From Setoptus koraiensis (lineage: Eukaryota > Arthropoda): a stretch of 64,000 bases of DNA. The translations under genes were made by a program, and so were the position numbers. The notes below the pieces were generated by a model. It did no database searches and was not told the DNA's origin. It worked only from the letters and a program-made list of their open reading frames with translations. Numbering within the stretch: the first letter of the stretch is position 1; each line of letters opens with the position of its first letter. This document shows positions 1-10,062 of the stretch, piece after piece. The stretch spans positions 23,870,001-23,934,000 of the forward strand of contig CM106585.1 of assembly GCA_048013815.1 (NCBI GenBank), given 5' to 3'.

Positions 1-165
1 TCTCAATTTTCAGAGCTCTAGCTTCAACTTTATGTAAAACCGGAACCAGAAGTTTCCGCACTTCCATGATGTGGGGCCCCTGCAGGGCCCGTGTGTCAAG
101 TTTTGTGATGATCAGCGCTGGGACCTAATCGCAAGAAAACCCCATCTATCAATGAGGACCTTTAG
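1..165 (+). repeat. Partial copy of a TIR-type repeat, cut by the window edge
   Basis: This stretch matches 1735-1885: both contain a CTCTAGCTTCAACTTTATGT stretch, then a GGAAGTTTC-like segment, then GGGACCTAATCGC. It therefore looks like the right-hand end of a second copy of the element at 1044-1889, with its left part outside the window. The match is clear by eye but diverged. The family is not recognised. Confidence 0.6.
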
Positions 166-713
166 AAAGACATATTTTCAAGTGGCAACTACATCACTGC
201 TTCCGTGGATAGTAGCATGATGTTCATGCATGAATCAGTTCACGCATGCGTATAAACAACAATTCTGAAGAGTCCGCCAAAAAGCTCCCCTAACATCAGT
301 TTGCGGTTCATACGAGTTGGCGGCTATTATCCACAAGCGAGCCATTGGCAGCCAATGGATGATAGTGAAGGCGCCGGCGCAAGCGAACACAGAGACCGAT
401 ACAAATTAGACGGTCAGTCGTCGACCAATTATACACCGACGTGTGCATAATGGCCGACTCACAAAGACAATAGCGAGCCTCTAGTTTAGCCATTTAGTTG
501 CATTGCTCATGATTCACATCGCGTCCACAACAGATGCCGGGCGGCCGTTAATATCGACACGGTCGTGTTTGCCTAATATATCCAACATATCTAATATATC
601 TGTCAGACACACAGGTCTCATTCTGTAGGCTTCGCATGTCAGCGGAATTAAATATACACGCCAGATATGCGCCGCGGCTCCCATGTTATACATTCAATGT
701 ATTACGCAATGGC
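166..713. other. No gene seen; moderately GC-rich spacer
   Basis: Only short, unrelated open frames occur here. There is a perfect 12-bp palindrome TTCATGCATGAA at 222-233. From about 300 the base composition resembles the GC-rich stretches at 2380-2850 and 6650-8250, which suggests a shared repeat origin, but no clear alignment could be made by eye. Confidence 0.4.
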
Positions 714-761
714 GCTCCACATATCGGATCTATTATCGCTCCACATATCGGATCTATTGTC
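714..761. repeat. 24-bp tandem duplication
   Basis: Two adjacent copies of a 24-bp unit that starts GCTCCACATATCGGATCTAT differ at one base (tattatc versus tattgtc). Confidence 0.8.
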
Positions 762-854
762 GCTCGCTGGCCGGCGCCTCGACTATTTTATCGGCTGCGC
801 GGCCGGAATCCGGTGGCGCGCACAGGCGCGCTCGAAGGCTCGCTTCCTCCTTTT

Positions 855-894
855 TTAGCGCTTAATTTTAATTATTAGCGCTTAATTTTAATTA
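855..894 (+). repeat. Two tandem copies of the AT-rich unit ttagcgcttaattttaatta
   Basis: The 20-bp unit is repeated exactly (855-874 and 875-894) and runs on into AAGTTGC. The same unit lies in reverse orientation at 8263-8286 and, with a 2-bp insertion, at 8880-8905. A further shared segment (ACAATGTTATC... near 938 and, reversed, near 8320) shows that more than the 20-mer is common to these loci. Confidence 0.75.
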
Positions 895-1043
895 AGTTGC
901 TATTGGTTTGGTGTTTATTGCTAATCTATTCACGTGACAATGTTATCCTATGGAGGTTTGACTTGGTCAAATTTGTGAGAATCCTGCTAGACATTACACA
1001 TGTATTCCTATGTAGATTCGACTTGGTCTATTATCGCTTCACT

Positions 1044-1889
1044 CGAAAAATATTTCGGGTGTTGTAGCGATTAGGTCCCCACTCGGATTTCGATGAAACT
1101 TCACACAAGAGCCCTGTAGGGGCCCCATACTATGAATTTTGTATTCCGGATGCCAGGAAACTTCCGGTTCCGGAGATACAAAAATATCGAGATAGGGCTC
1201 CCAAATTTCAGAATTATATAGGAGACACCTAGCGGAGTATAATGGCATCAAAATTAATTTTCTATGACTTCCGGTTCGGTGGATAAAGAGGTTCAAGCTG
1301 AACCGAGGGTGTGGCCGGGTCTGTGCGGTTGCGTTCAGCGGACTCATTCTGTGCCACGTATGCGCAGCACCATGCATTATCGTATTCTCCTGCCATTCCA
1401 AACATCTGTGTCTGGATTGCAGTCATGTGAGCGGAGGGTAGAGGGCGCAGCCCGATACCCGAAGCGCTCATCAACCCTACCCGAAGGGTTCCCGTCGCAC
1501 GCAGTCGTCGCGGGAGCGACGACGGAGATGTGACGGCCTCCAAATCACGAGGCCGGAGGCCGAGTTCTCAGACCTATCGCAGGTTCATACCCGAGTGCAG
1601 CGAAGCTGAAATTCGTCAACTTCCGGTCTTCCAAACCTATAAATAAGCCTATATCTTGAGAACCGGAAGTCTCACAGAGCTGAAAAGTATGCCATTCTGT
1701 TCAGCATTCTCTGAAACGTCGGTCTGGTGAGTTTCAGATCTCTAGCTTCAACTTTATGTCAAACCAGAACGGGAAGTTTCCTGGCTTCCGGAGTAATTTT
1801 CCCGTCTTATTTGGGCCAAGATGAACCTATACCGGAAGTTTCATCAGGATCTGGGTGGGGACCTAATCGCTACAACAACCAATATTTCG
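1044..1889. mobile_element. Non-autonomous element with terminal inverted repeats (~850 bp)
   Basis: The left end (1044-1082) and the reverse complement of the right end (1855-1889) share a motif of about 35 bp that includes TGTTGTAGCGATTAGGTCCC, next to an AATATTTCG-type tip. The similarity continues patchily inward (GATGAAACTTC, GCCAGGAAACTTCC). No open frame inside resembles a transposase, so it would need an enzyme supplied in trans. A related right end lies at 1-165. The target-site duplication could not be fixed: both flanks carry related GGAGRTTTGAC motifs (949-985 and 1899-1936). Superfamily unknown; MITE-like is an inference. Confidence 0.6.
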
Positions 1890-1934
1890 TATGCAATCTT
1901 ATGGAGATTTGACCTAGTCGAATTAGTGAGGAGT

Positions 1935-2280
1935 TCGGTGGTGACAATTCGAACTTCAGAATTCAAAATTCGAATTCCTGGTGACAGTTCCATCTGCCCG
2001 TTCGACGTTGGATGGTCGGAGTTCGATGGTCACAATTCCAAGGTCGAACTTCGAAATTCGAAATTGAAAATTAGAATTCCTGATGAGAGTTTCATCTGCT
2101 TCGTCGAAGTTCGATGGTCAGAGTTCGATGGTCAATGTTCGATGGTCACATTTCGAACTTCGAAATTCGAAATTGAAAATTCGAATATCTGATGACAGTT
2201 CCATCTGCACGTTCGATGTTCGGTGGTCAGTGTTCGATGGACAATGTTCGATGGTCACATTTTGAAGTTCGGTGGTTAAC
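1935..2280. repeat. Minisatellite built on TTCGATGGTCA / TTCGAAATTCGAAATT
   Basis: About three diverged units of roughly 100-120 bp are visible. Each has a run of TTCGATGGTCA sub-repeats, then TTCGAAATTCGAAATTGAAA, then a GATGACAGTTCCATCTG-like segment. Several frames stay open across it because the repeat avoids stops, so those frames are not evidence of a gene. Confidence 0.75.
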
Positions 2281-3690
2281 AGGCTGTCATAAACTTTTTA
2301 GAATCCTTCAACAATACTTGTCCACACAAAAAATTAAGCGCTCGAAATACTGATATGATCAGTATTACTTGTTTCCTTCCTGAAAATCTCGGTCGGCCGG
2401 CGATTCCGGCGCGACTGGCCGGCGCAAGCCGACGCAGCGCATACAATGGCACACTCAGACACAGAGAGACACGGTCGGCCATTTTCACCCAGGTCTGTCA
2501 GGCGCGTCTCGATAATTGGTGACTTCTTTGCGTCCATTTCCCCGTATTTAAATAAGCGGTTTGGCCAGCGCCGCCGCTGCCAGCCGGCGGCCTGTATCAC
2601 TGTTGTGCACTCCTTCTGAGGGCCCTATGTAGCGAAACGTCAAAATTATATGCATACACATAATTGATGATGCTGGCCAATTGACTCGGCTCGAGATTCT
2701 CGGCTCGAGCAACATGTTGGCGTTGCCTGCGAACAGCCATGGGTGACCAATCGCTCTCTTGACTGCTTTCGCTCTCTCGGAGTTCTCGCTCGTTGTCGCT
2801 TGCTGCTGCCGGCAGACGTAACCGACCTTAAGCCGACCTAATCTTTTAGTCTGCATACTAAGATTAGTACCATGCTAAGCAGCGACATAGCGAAGAAAAG
2901 ATTTGATAATAAAAGTTTTCAACAACAACATGTTGCATCATTGACGAGAGTAATTTTGTTACACTGATACTAGCAATAGCAACGCAGAAACTTTTCATGT
3001 TCATTATTATGTGGTGCTTACTACGAATCACTGTTAGAATCATGCAATGTGCGAACGAAAATTGAACAACTATCATTTCTTAAAAGTTCAGAAACAAATC
3101 TTGATCATACCGGCAAAACAAATTCGCATTTTTCGTTATTAGTATGCTTTATTCATGTCACAGATAACAAGTAATTGTAACCAGCAAATAATTGCCCTTG
3201 CAATCGGGTATTACGACAGCATGTACACTGTGCATAAGTCTTGGTTGATGAAAGAATTAGCTTCGACTAACTAAATAGATTTGTCACGTCAGTGTTAAGC
3301 TCGGTTGATCCACAGGAAAGTCTGGCATGATGAGAGATGTCGAAGTTGGCCAGACTAACAATTGTAAGTGGCAGTCAAATGCGTAATTGCACTATCAACT
3401 GATGGATAATTCGATGAATTTTCTTACGTTTCAGTTAGCTCAATCTCCATTGGTTTCGCTTGCACGTGAAACATGATCAAGTACACTAGCCTGTGCCACC
3501 AATGTGTTCCTTATTTGTAAACTCATGCGTTCCCTGCCAGAAAATTACAAGTGTTACAACCTACACGATACGTTGTGTGGTTGCTATCTTTATTCGAGCA
3601 CAATATTACAACTGCTTACTACAAGTGCTAGAGAATACTAAATGCTAACGACATTAGCGATCTGTCGCTTTATATACATATTTTACATGG
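2281..3690. other. No gene seen; GC-rich patch then AT-rich spacer
   Basis: 2380-2850 is GC-rich with GGCCGGCG motifs and a small CTCGGCTCGAG duplication near 2685-2710. 2860-3690 is AT-rich without a credible coding frame. No promoter or RNA gene could be identified. Confidence 0.4.
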
Positions 3691-3709
3691 GCGTATTTCA
3701 GCGTGCTCG

Positions 3710-4851
3710 TCACACGTCCCCGTCCCTTTCTTGTGATACGTTGGTTGATTGAGATTCATTTGTTGCTAATAATTGATCTAGCTTCACCTTGACAACATTG
3801 CCTGGATCGTACATCCGTTTGTCGCGAGGCACTAAGCATACAATTTGAGGCTCCAAAGTATTGTTAACAGCCTTAGCTACATTGTAGCGTGATAGTGTAT
3901 AGTACTGAAACATGACTAGCTCGACTTGTTCCAGAGGTTTGCCTATCTTTGTAGAAACACTTCGGAACATTGGATATAAGCTGTCAATCCCACTACATGT
4001 ATGTGTAAGTATAATTTCATCATGATGTTTCACAACAAAAGTACGTTGACTTATCCTGACAGGCAGTGAACTCTTATCACGAAGTGCGTTGTTTATCCAT
4101 AGTGGTTGAGATTCTGTTCGTATCGGACGGCTTTCTTCAATTTTGCTATATCAGTATAGCAGGCTGGTTTCAAATAATTCCTGTATTTCTTTGACATGTT
4201 TTGTACGATAATATCAATTGATCGTTCTTCTGAAATGTTGCCTATCATGCACCACCTTCTTAGCTTCTCAATGAATTCTATCGGGTCTTCATCATGTTTT
4301 TGTTTTGTACCTTGAGCTTTAGAAACCCAATCACATGGTTCGAAACGTCTGAAGGACTTGTTGAAAATTTCAACAAACTGGGACCATTCGCTTATTTGTT
4401 TTAATATCACTCGTTCAGATAACCACTGAGAGAGATCACCTCTAAAAGATTGTATCAAATTATTTATCATTTCTTCTTCATTATATCTATTATATTTACA
4501 CGCAAGGGTATAATCTGTTAGCCAGTGTTCGGCATCTTCATCTTTGCCACTGAACAGAGGCATTTTCATAATTTTGAATCTTGAATTGTTTGTATTGGTG
4601 TTCCTGTTTGTCAGAATGTAATCTAATAATTTTTCGTAATTCGAATTGTGACTTGTTGAACTGGAGTTCGGTTGATCATTCGCTCGATTTGCCTGATTCT
4701 GACTATGGTTTGTCTGTTCTTCATTATCGGGCATTTCTCGTGACAAATGATATTCAGCTGAATGATCCAGCTCATGACTATGACTCATTAAATTCTTAAT
4801 ATCTCGTATTTCTTCGCTTAAACCTTTGACGATATCAAACAGAGATGTCAT
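3710..4851 (-). mobile_element. LTR-retrotransposon gag fossil (Ty3/Gypsy-like)
   Basis: The main open part (4093-4851, 252 codons) reads as a retrotransposon capsid. It has a polar, Asn/Ser-rich N-terminal region, then a helical core with FSGKDEDAEHWL, a tryptophan-containing LSQWLSERV segment and RRFEPCDW / DPIEFIEKLRRWC, all typical of Retrotrans_gag proteins. A shorter open stretch at 3710-4033 on the same strand may belong to the same element. No reverse transcriptase, integrase or LTR was recognised nearby. It appears to be a broken relic; age not estimable beyond 'not very recent'. Confidence 0.6.
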
Positions 4852-5420
4852 TTTGTTTGTCAGATCGACGATCGGGTCTTCAACAACGTTATCACTAGGA
4901 TAGGGTAAATCGGTTCTGAACCTAAACAGTTCTGCTTATGACAAAACTTTGAAAACTCTGTAGTGAGTTATACTAATCAAAACGATGATTTTGAGACACA
5001 TTTGTAGTCACCGAAAAACCGAAATTCAACGGTTTTTCTCGATAACAACCGATTTTCACTACATTTTGTATAAAAACCGAAAAAAGAGCAACTCACACTC
5101 AAACTTACTCGTCAGAAGAGCAGATATTACGCACAACAGTAGCGCGACGCGCCAGGCGCCTGATTGTCTGACAAGTCTGTGAGTGCGTTGCTATGCAGTC
5201 GGTCACTTTGTGACGATTGTATTCTGGAATCGGTTACATGACAGATGAAGGATTAAAACATTGCTTATGCGTTGTTGTATATCTGAACCGATCAAAGACG
5301 TTACTCAGGATTGAGTATTTGTCTTCGATACTTGCTCATTGTTGATCTATCGCTCTTACACAATTTCGAATTCACCGACATTCTATTAAATCAATTAATT
5401 GTTTGGCTAAATAAATCATT
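4852..5420. other. Spacer with a small hairpin
   Basis: No gene is seen between the gag fossil and the hAT transposase. A perfect 9-bp inverted repeat (GAAAAACCG at 5013-5021, CGGTTTTTC at 5030-5038) could form a hairpin. The stretch may hold the 5' flank of the hAT element, but no terminal inverted repeat could be identified. Confidence 0.4.
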
Positions 5421-6650
5421 ATGCCTCGACCAAAAGTGTCACTCAAACAGCGACTTGACAAGTACACCAAGAAATATACAGAGTTTTTGGTCGATGGCCA
5501 GAGTTTATTCTGCAAAGTATGCAGATTGGGTGTGAAATTTGACATCAATCACATTCAGTCAAGATTGAGCGAACATTTGCTATCAAATATTCACAAGAAG
5601 AATCTCGCCGAAAGAGCGACTCAACCGAGGATAGAAGATACTTTCGCCCACACCGAGTATATACAGAAACACGACTTGGAGTTCCGTCACAAATTGTGCA
5701 CTGCGTTAATAAGTGCAGATATCCCTATTGAGAAATTGAACAATCCTATGTTTAGGTCATTTTTAGAGAAGATTTCTGGCTGTACGATACCTTCCGTTCG
5801 AAGTACACGAAGATCGACCGAATTTATTTATGATTTAATCATCAACAAGATCAGAACCACCATTGGCAATGATAATGTTTACATGATAATTGATGAGACC
5901 ACGGATATGATGGATCGCATGCAGGTGAATGTTCTGATTGGCTCCCTAAATGGAAAGCCGAACAAACCTATGTTGGTTTTTGTTGACTATTTAGAAGTGG
6001 CTAACGCTCATGAAATGAACCGATTGTTCTTAAGATGTTGTCGGCATATCTGGCCAATGGACGACGTACCGTACCAGAGAGTACAACTGATCATAACAGA
6101 TCAAGCTCCTTACATGGTAGCATCAGTGAGGCTCATGAAAGCGGTGACACCTGAAGCTTTTCATGTGACATGTGTGGTACACGCTTTGCATCGTGTCGCG
6201 GAGAAGATCAGAGAGATTCATCCAATCACTGATAAATTTTTAGGCCAGTTCAAGGAGATTCTCAGAGGCAACAAGAGAAGATTAAATGATTATATCAGAA
6301 AGACTGGCTTAGTTCAGCCACCCAAACCAATCATCTCGAGGTGGGGCACATGGTTGTCTGCTGCCGAGTATTTTTCCAAAAATTTCAACAAGGTTAGAGA
6401 GTATCTGAATGAATTAGATGGTGAAGCCAAGTGCATCCAATTGTGCAAAAAATTGATCAATGGCAATCGTCTCAGAAGAGAGCTCTTTAGAGTTTCAGAT
6501 TATTTCTATCTCGTAGGTATCATTGAAATGCTAGAGGGTCAGAATAGACCATTAGAAAGCACCATGAAGCTTGTTGGTGAAACATATGAGAAGTTGTCAT
6601 CCGATAGATTGGAGCCAATAAGGAAGAAAGTACAATATAGGCAAGAGTTT
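5421..6650 (+). pseudogene. Truncated hAT transposase with CGGBP1-like N-terminus
   Basis: The open frame starts at ATG 5421. An N-terminal zinc finger of C-x2-C...H-x4-H form (FCKVC, then SEHLLSNIH) is followed by a segment like CGGBP1 (LCTALISADIPIEKLNNPMF and GCTIPSVRSTRR). Next come hAT catalytic blocks: an acidic MIIDETTD motif, then IITDQAPYM, then CVVHALHRVAEKI, the usual C-x2-H region. CGGBP1 is known to derive from a hAT transposase, so this is a DNA transposon enzyme rather than the host gene. About 410 residues match the family. The C-terminal dimerisation domain is missing: after about 6650 the frame runs into unrelated GC-rich sequence and stops at 6809. It is therefore a 3'-truncated, presumably inactive copy. 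Confidence 0.75.
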
Positions 6651-8262
6651 GTGTCGGCGCGCCACTGCCCATCGCTGGCGAATGGCCAAACAGTGGCAAC
6701 AATGGATAGATGGAGGATAATTCGTGGAATCTATTGCATTCGCGATATCCATTGTATTCGTGCCATCCAATGTATTCGCGATATCTATCCCGCTTCGAGT
6801 GAGCCGTGAGCGCAAAAAGAAAGACTCGCACAGAATTTCCGCGACGGAAACGAATTTGGCCGTTCGCGCTGAGATGCTTCTTTTCGCGGAACAAGTTTCT
6901 CGTTTCGTTTCCGAAGAGAGGCACTGGCCGGCGAGCATAGCGTCGTCCGAGCGAATCCGCTTCGGACAAGCGATCGCTGCAAGATCGCCCGTCGCAAGCA
7001 CTGACACGCGCTGGCTAGGCCCGCCGGATTGACGGATGTGCGCCCATAAATGGCTTCGGTGGGAGGCGCGCGGCAACAAAGCGCCAGAGATAAAAGTATC
7101 TCGCTCGCTACTTTTATCCGGCTATCTGCTTATGCGAGCAGCTTACGCGTTATAAGTTGTGTTATAAGTTGCGTGTGCACACACACACAATTCACTACAC
7201 AACTTATTTGGGCTTATATAATAATAAGCCGGGCCATCAGTGACGAAGATGAGCAGCAACAACAGCAACTGCGGCAACAGCAACAACAACAGTCTAGACA
7301 ACAGGAAGGCGGCCGGCTTTTCCGAGTGGCTCGAGACGCCAGACGGCGGCGCGAACAAGTTGGCCTTTGCCGAATGTAGATTGTTGTTCCAAGACACACA
7401 ACGGAATTATTTGTGGTCTCTCGCAAGTCAGACTGATAAATGAGCCAGCAAACACACCACCGCCGAGCGCCGCCATATAGACGCCCGCTGGCAAGACTGC
7501 CGCCGCCGATGTTTGCCTTGGCTGGGCTCGTTAGCAGAGTGTCTTTATTGCTCGTTATCTCACTTCTGACTCTTGTGAGTCACAAGTTAGCTGACACTGC
7601 GAGCCGGTCGCCGGCAACGGGTACGAGTGTTGCGCTACTCGCGCATTACGTGTATTGTGCGGCGGCGGCAGCAAGTTGCAACAACGGCAACAACAAGTTG
7701 CTCGCAAGTAATTGTTAGCCAGGCAAGGTTGCCAGCGATAGTCGGCAATGGAATTATGCAAGCGCTCGCCTGGCGGCGAGTGGCTGATCAAGTGAGTGTC
7801 AATCGGCCAGTGACTAATTAGCGAATTGGCGTCTCTGGCGGCGCGATCGTCGCCATCGGATTATCTCTTCTCTGGGGCTTCTTCTCCGCCGCTGACTCAT
7901 GCGCATGTTGCATAACACACAGCACAGAAGTCGACTTTGTTGGCTCTCGACTGGCTCTTGCGTCACACGACAACAAGCCGCTCGCTGTGCTCGCTCCAGT
8001 GACTCTCGACGGCGCTTGTCCGTGGCTCTGCTCGTGAATGGCAACGCGGAAGCACGATAATTCGCAGAATGAGGAATCACTACAATAGCTGGCTCGTGTA
8101 CTCGGCGAGAACTCGGCGAGTTCGCACTGAGAAGTCGGCACTGAGCACTGAGAAATCGTCGCCGACAACTGCTCTCGCACACAGGCTAATCCACTGGCGG
8201 CCCGGTCGCCCTGTCAGATTGGCGTCAGCTGACTGGATGGTTTAAACTAGACAGATTAGCTA
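6651..8262. other. CpG- and GC-rich block, no confident gene
   Basis: This is the most GC- and CpG-rich part of the window, and its left edge cuts the hAT transposase. It includes a 20-bp-type repeat (ATTCGCGATATC variants, 6730-6792), a 10-bp hairpin (GATAAAAGTA ... TACTTTTATC around 7088-7120) and CAG/CAA runs near 7250-7300. Many overlapping frames are open on both strands, as expected in GC-rich DNA. One Asn/Ser-rich frame at 7249-7443 is treated as a finding. Confidence 0.5.
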
Positions 8263-8286
8263 CTTAATTAAAATTAAGCGCTAAAA
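8263..8286 (-). repeat. Inverted copy of the AT-rich 0.86-kb unit
   Basis: Read on the minus strand this is TTTTAGCGCTTAATTTTAAT followed by TAAG, the same unit as at 855-894. On that strand it is preceded by an ACAATGTTATC-CAAATTTTG segment (about 8290-8330) that also occurs near 938-983. Confidence 0.7.
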
Positions 8287-8379
8287 AATCAAAATTTGTC
8301 TAAGTTGAATTCCCATAGAGATAACATTGTTAACGTTAAGATACTTTAACACAGAAAAATCAGCTGCTATGCTGTAATG

Positions 8380-8870
8380 TCCTAGTTACAACGCATTTAG
8401 CTTCCCGTGCACTGAATCAGAATTGTAGACAGCTAGCCTTCTGCTGTGCTGAATTCATCTATTTTACATCTCAGTATTGAGCGTGCTACACTCGTCTAGT
8501 TTCAGCCACATCAGCATTGACAGTGCTGAGAAGCAGTAGTTATTCTGAATAGTATCTACTGTTCTACAATCTCCTAGTTCCAACACCTCTAGCTTCCAGT
8601 GCACTAAATCCGAATTGTATACAGCTAGCCTTCTGCTGTGCTAAATTCATCTAGTTAGCATCTCAGCTTTGAGCGTTCTAATCGCGTCTAGTAAGTGAAC
8701 GCGCATAGCATTCTATGTGCTAAATTCAACTACTCAACATAGTAAGCTTTGAGTGTTCTAAATTTACCTAGTTTATATCTCACAGTACAGCTTTCACCGT
8801 GCTATTTTTTCCTAGTTGAAAAAAGCACTGATTTGTTCTACCCGTACAAACGTAGAGCCCAGAACCACAT
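8380..8870. repeat. Satellite-like array, 192-bp period
   Basis: The segment starting AGCTTCC at 8399 recurs at 8591 with few changes over more than 60 bp (GTGCACTRAATC, ACAGCTAGCCTTCTGCTGTG). Within the period a sub-repeat of about 40 bp can be followed, built from 'gtgctaaattcatctagtt' and 'catctcagctttgagcgt'. The last units (8690-8870) are more diverged. Confidence 0.75.
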
Positions 8871-8879
8871 CAATAGCTA

Positions 8880-8905
8880 CTTAATTATAAAATTAAGCGC
8901 TAAAA
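8880..8905 (-). repeat. Third copy of the AT-rich unit
   Basis: TTAATTATAAAATTAAGCGC followed by TAAAAA is the reverse complement of the 0.86-kb unit with a 2-bp insertion. It closes the 192-bp array on its right, as 8263-8286 closes it on the left. Confidence 0.65.
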
Positions 8906-9044
8906 AGGCATCTCAACAAACACTCGTTGCCATTGTGCTGCTCTGTCTAAACATACTTATACGGATATAAATACAATAACAACAACGGCCAAGCTAGCCA
9001 GCAACAAGTGCTATAGCAGGCGATACCTAGCGTCGCTAGATCCA

Positions 9045-9250
9045 AGTCCACCCCATAAGTCCGAAGTCCGACGACCCAGTCCACCCCGCAAGTCCGAAGT
9101 CCGACGACTCAGTCCACCCCGCAAGTCCTAAGTCCAGCGTTCAAGTCTACTCTGCACACGACTTGGACTTGAGTTTTTCGACTTATAACCGCCAAGTCCA
9201 GTCCGATTTTCGAGCTCTTTGAATTTACAAGTCGCAAGTCCCCATCCCTA
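9045..9250. repeat. 33-bp minisatellite rich in AAGTCC
   Basis: Nearly three copies of a 33-bp unit (AGTCCACCCCGCAAGTCCGA plus AGTCCGACGACTC) run from about 9047 to 9140. Degenerate AAGTCC and GGACTT motifs in both orientations follow to about 9245. Confidence 0.75.
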
Positions 9251-9983
9251 CCTAGCGAACTAGCAATTTTACGATCGGCGTATTAATTATACCAGTATTT
9301 GCGTCATACTAAAACAGCACCGATAACAACACTGTCGGCTGTCATCGCTATGTTCACCTGTGCGTGCTCTACTTTTGTTTGCTGTTGTCTTCTCTGTATG
9401 TTGCTTGTGTATCTTGTTTGTGTATCTTGTATGCGCCTGTCGAATGCGCCTGCATCGTCTATTGTCTACTGCGATGTTATCAAATCTGCATGAAAGACAG
9501 ATTTGATAATATCATATAATAACTATGAGCGAAATACAGTTGTCGTTGCTGGCAAGCAACAAAAGACAGGTGAAACAAACAAAAGAAGCGAGACGAGACG
9601 AAGCGTAACGGCAATTAATCGACAGGGCCCAACCTCTGATAAAAACACCGTACTTGTCACTGTTGTTTTCTGTTTGTTGTCGTCGCAACCAACGGCCAGC
9701 CAGACTGACTCGAACTCGGACAGCAGTCGTTTGTTTCTGTTGCGCTATCTCGCTCAACAAATCGCAACTTGCATCATATGCACTTGTGGCAGTGATGTAA
9801 TGGTACCAGCAATAACCAGTCAAGTAAAATATCTGGCTTCTTTTATGTGCTCTTCAATTCTTTATAGTTTTTGTCGGACGCAATTGTGTTGATTGGACGC
9901 TGGGGAGTCGCGAACTGAGCGACCACGCAACAGTTTTCATTTAGAGCCTCGATGAACTTTGTCGGGCAACATTTATTGTTTTT

Positions 9984-10062
9984 GCCGGTGTTGCCAGTGT
10001 TGCCAGTGTTGCCGGTGTTGCTGTTGTTGCTGTTACTGCTGCTGTTGTTGCTGCTGCTGGGA
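9984..10062. repeat. Trinucleotide-rich tract (TTGCCAGTG / TTGCTG)
   Basis: TTGCCAGTG is repeated and then passes into TTGCTGTTG runs, giving poly-Cys or poly-Asn/Ser readings that are repeat artefacts. Confidence 0.7.

Noticed and set aside
7440-8182. Overlapping frames of 90-120 codons on both strands
   Set aside because: Expected in CpG-rich DNA where stops are rare; no family resemblance and no consistent frame.
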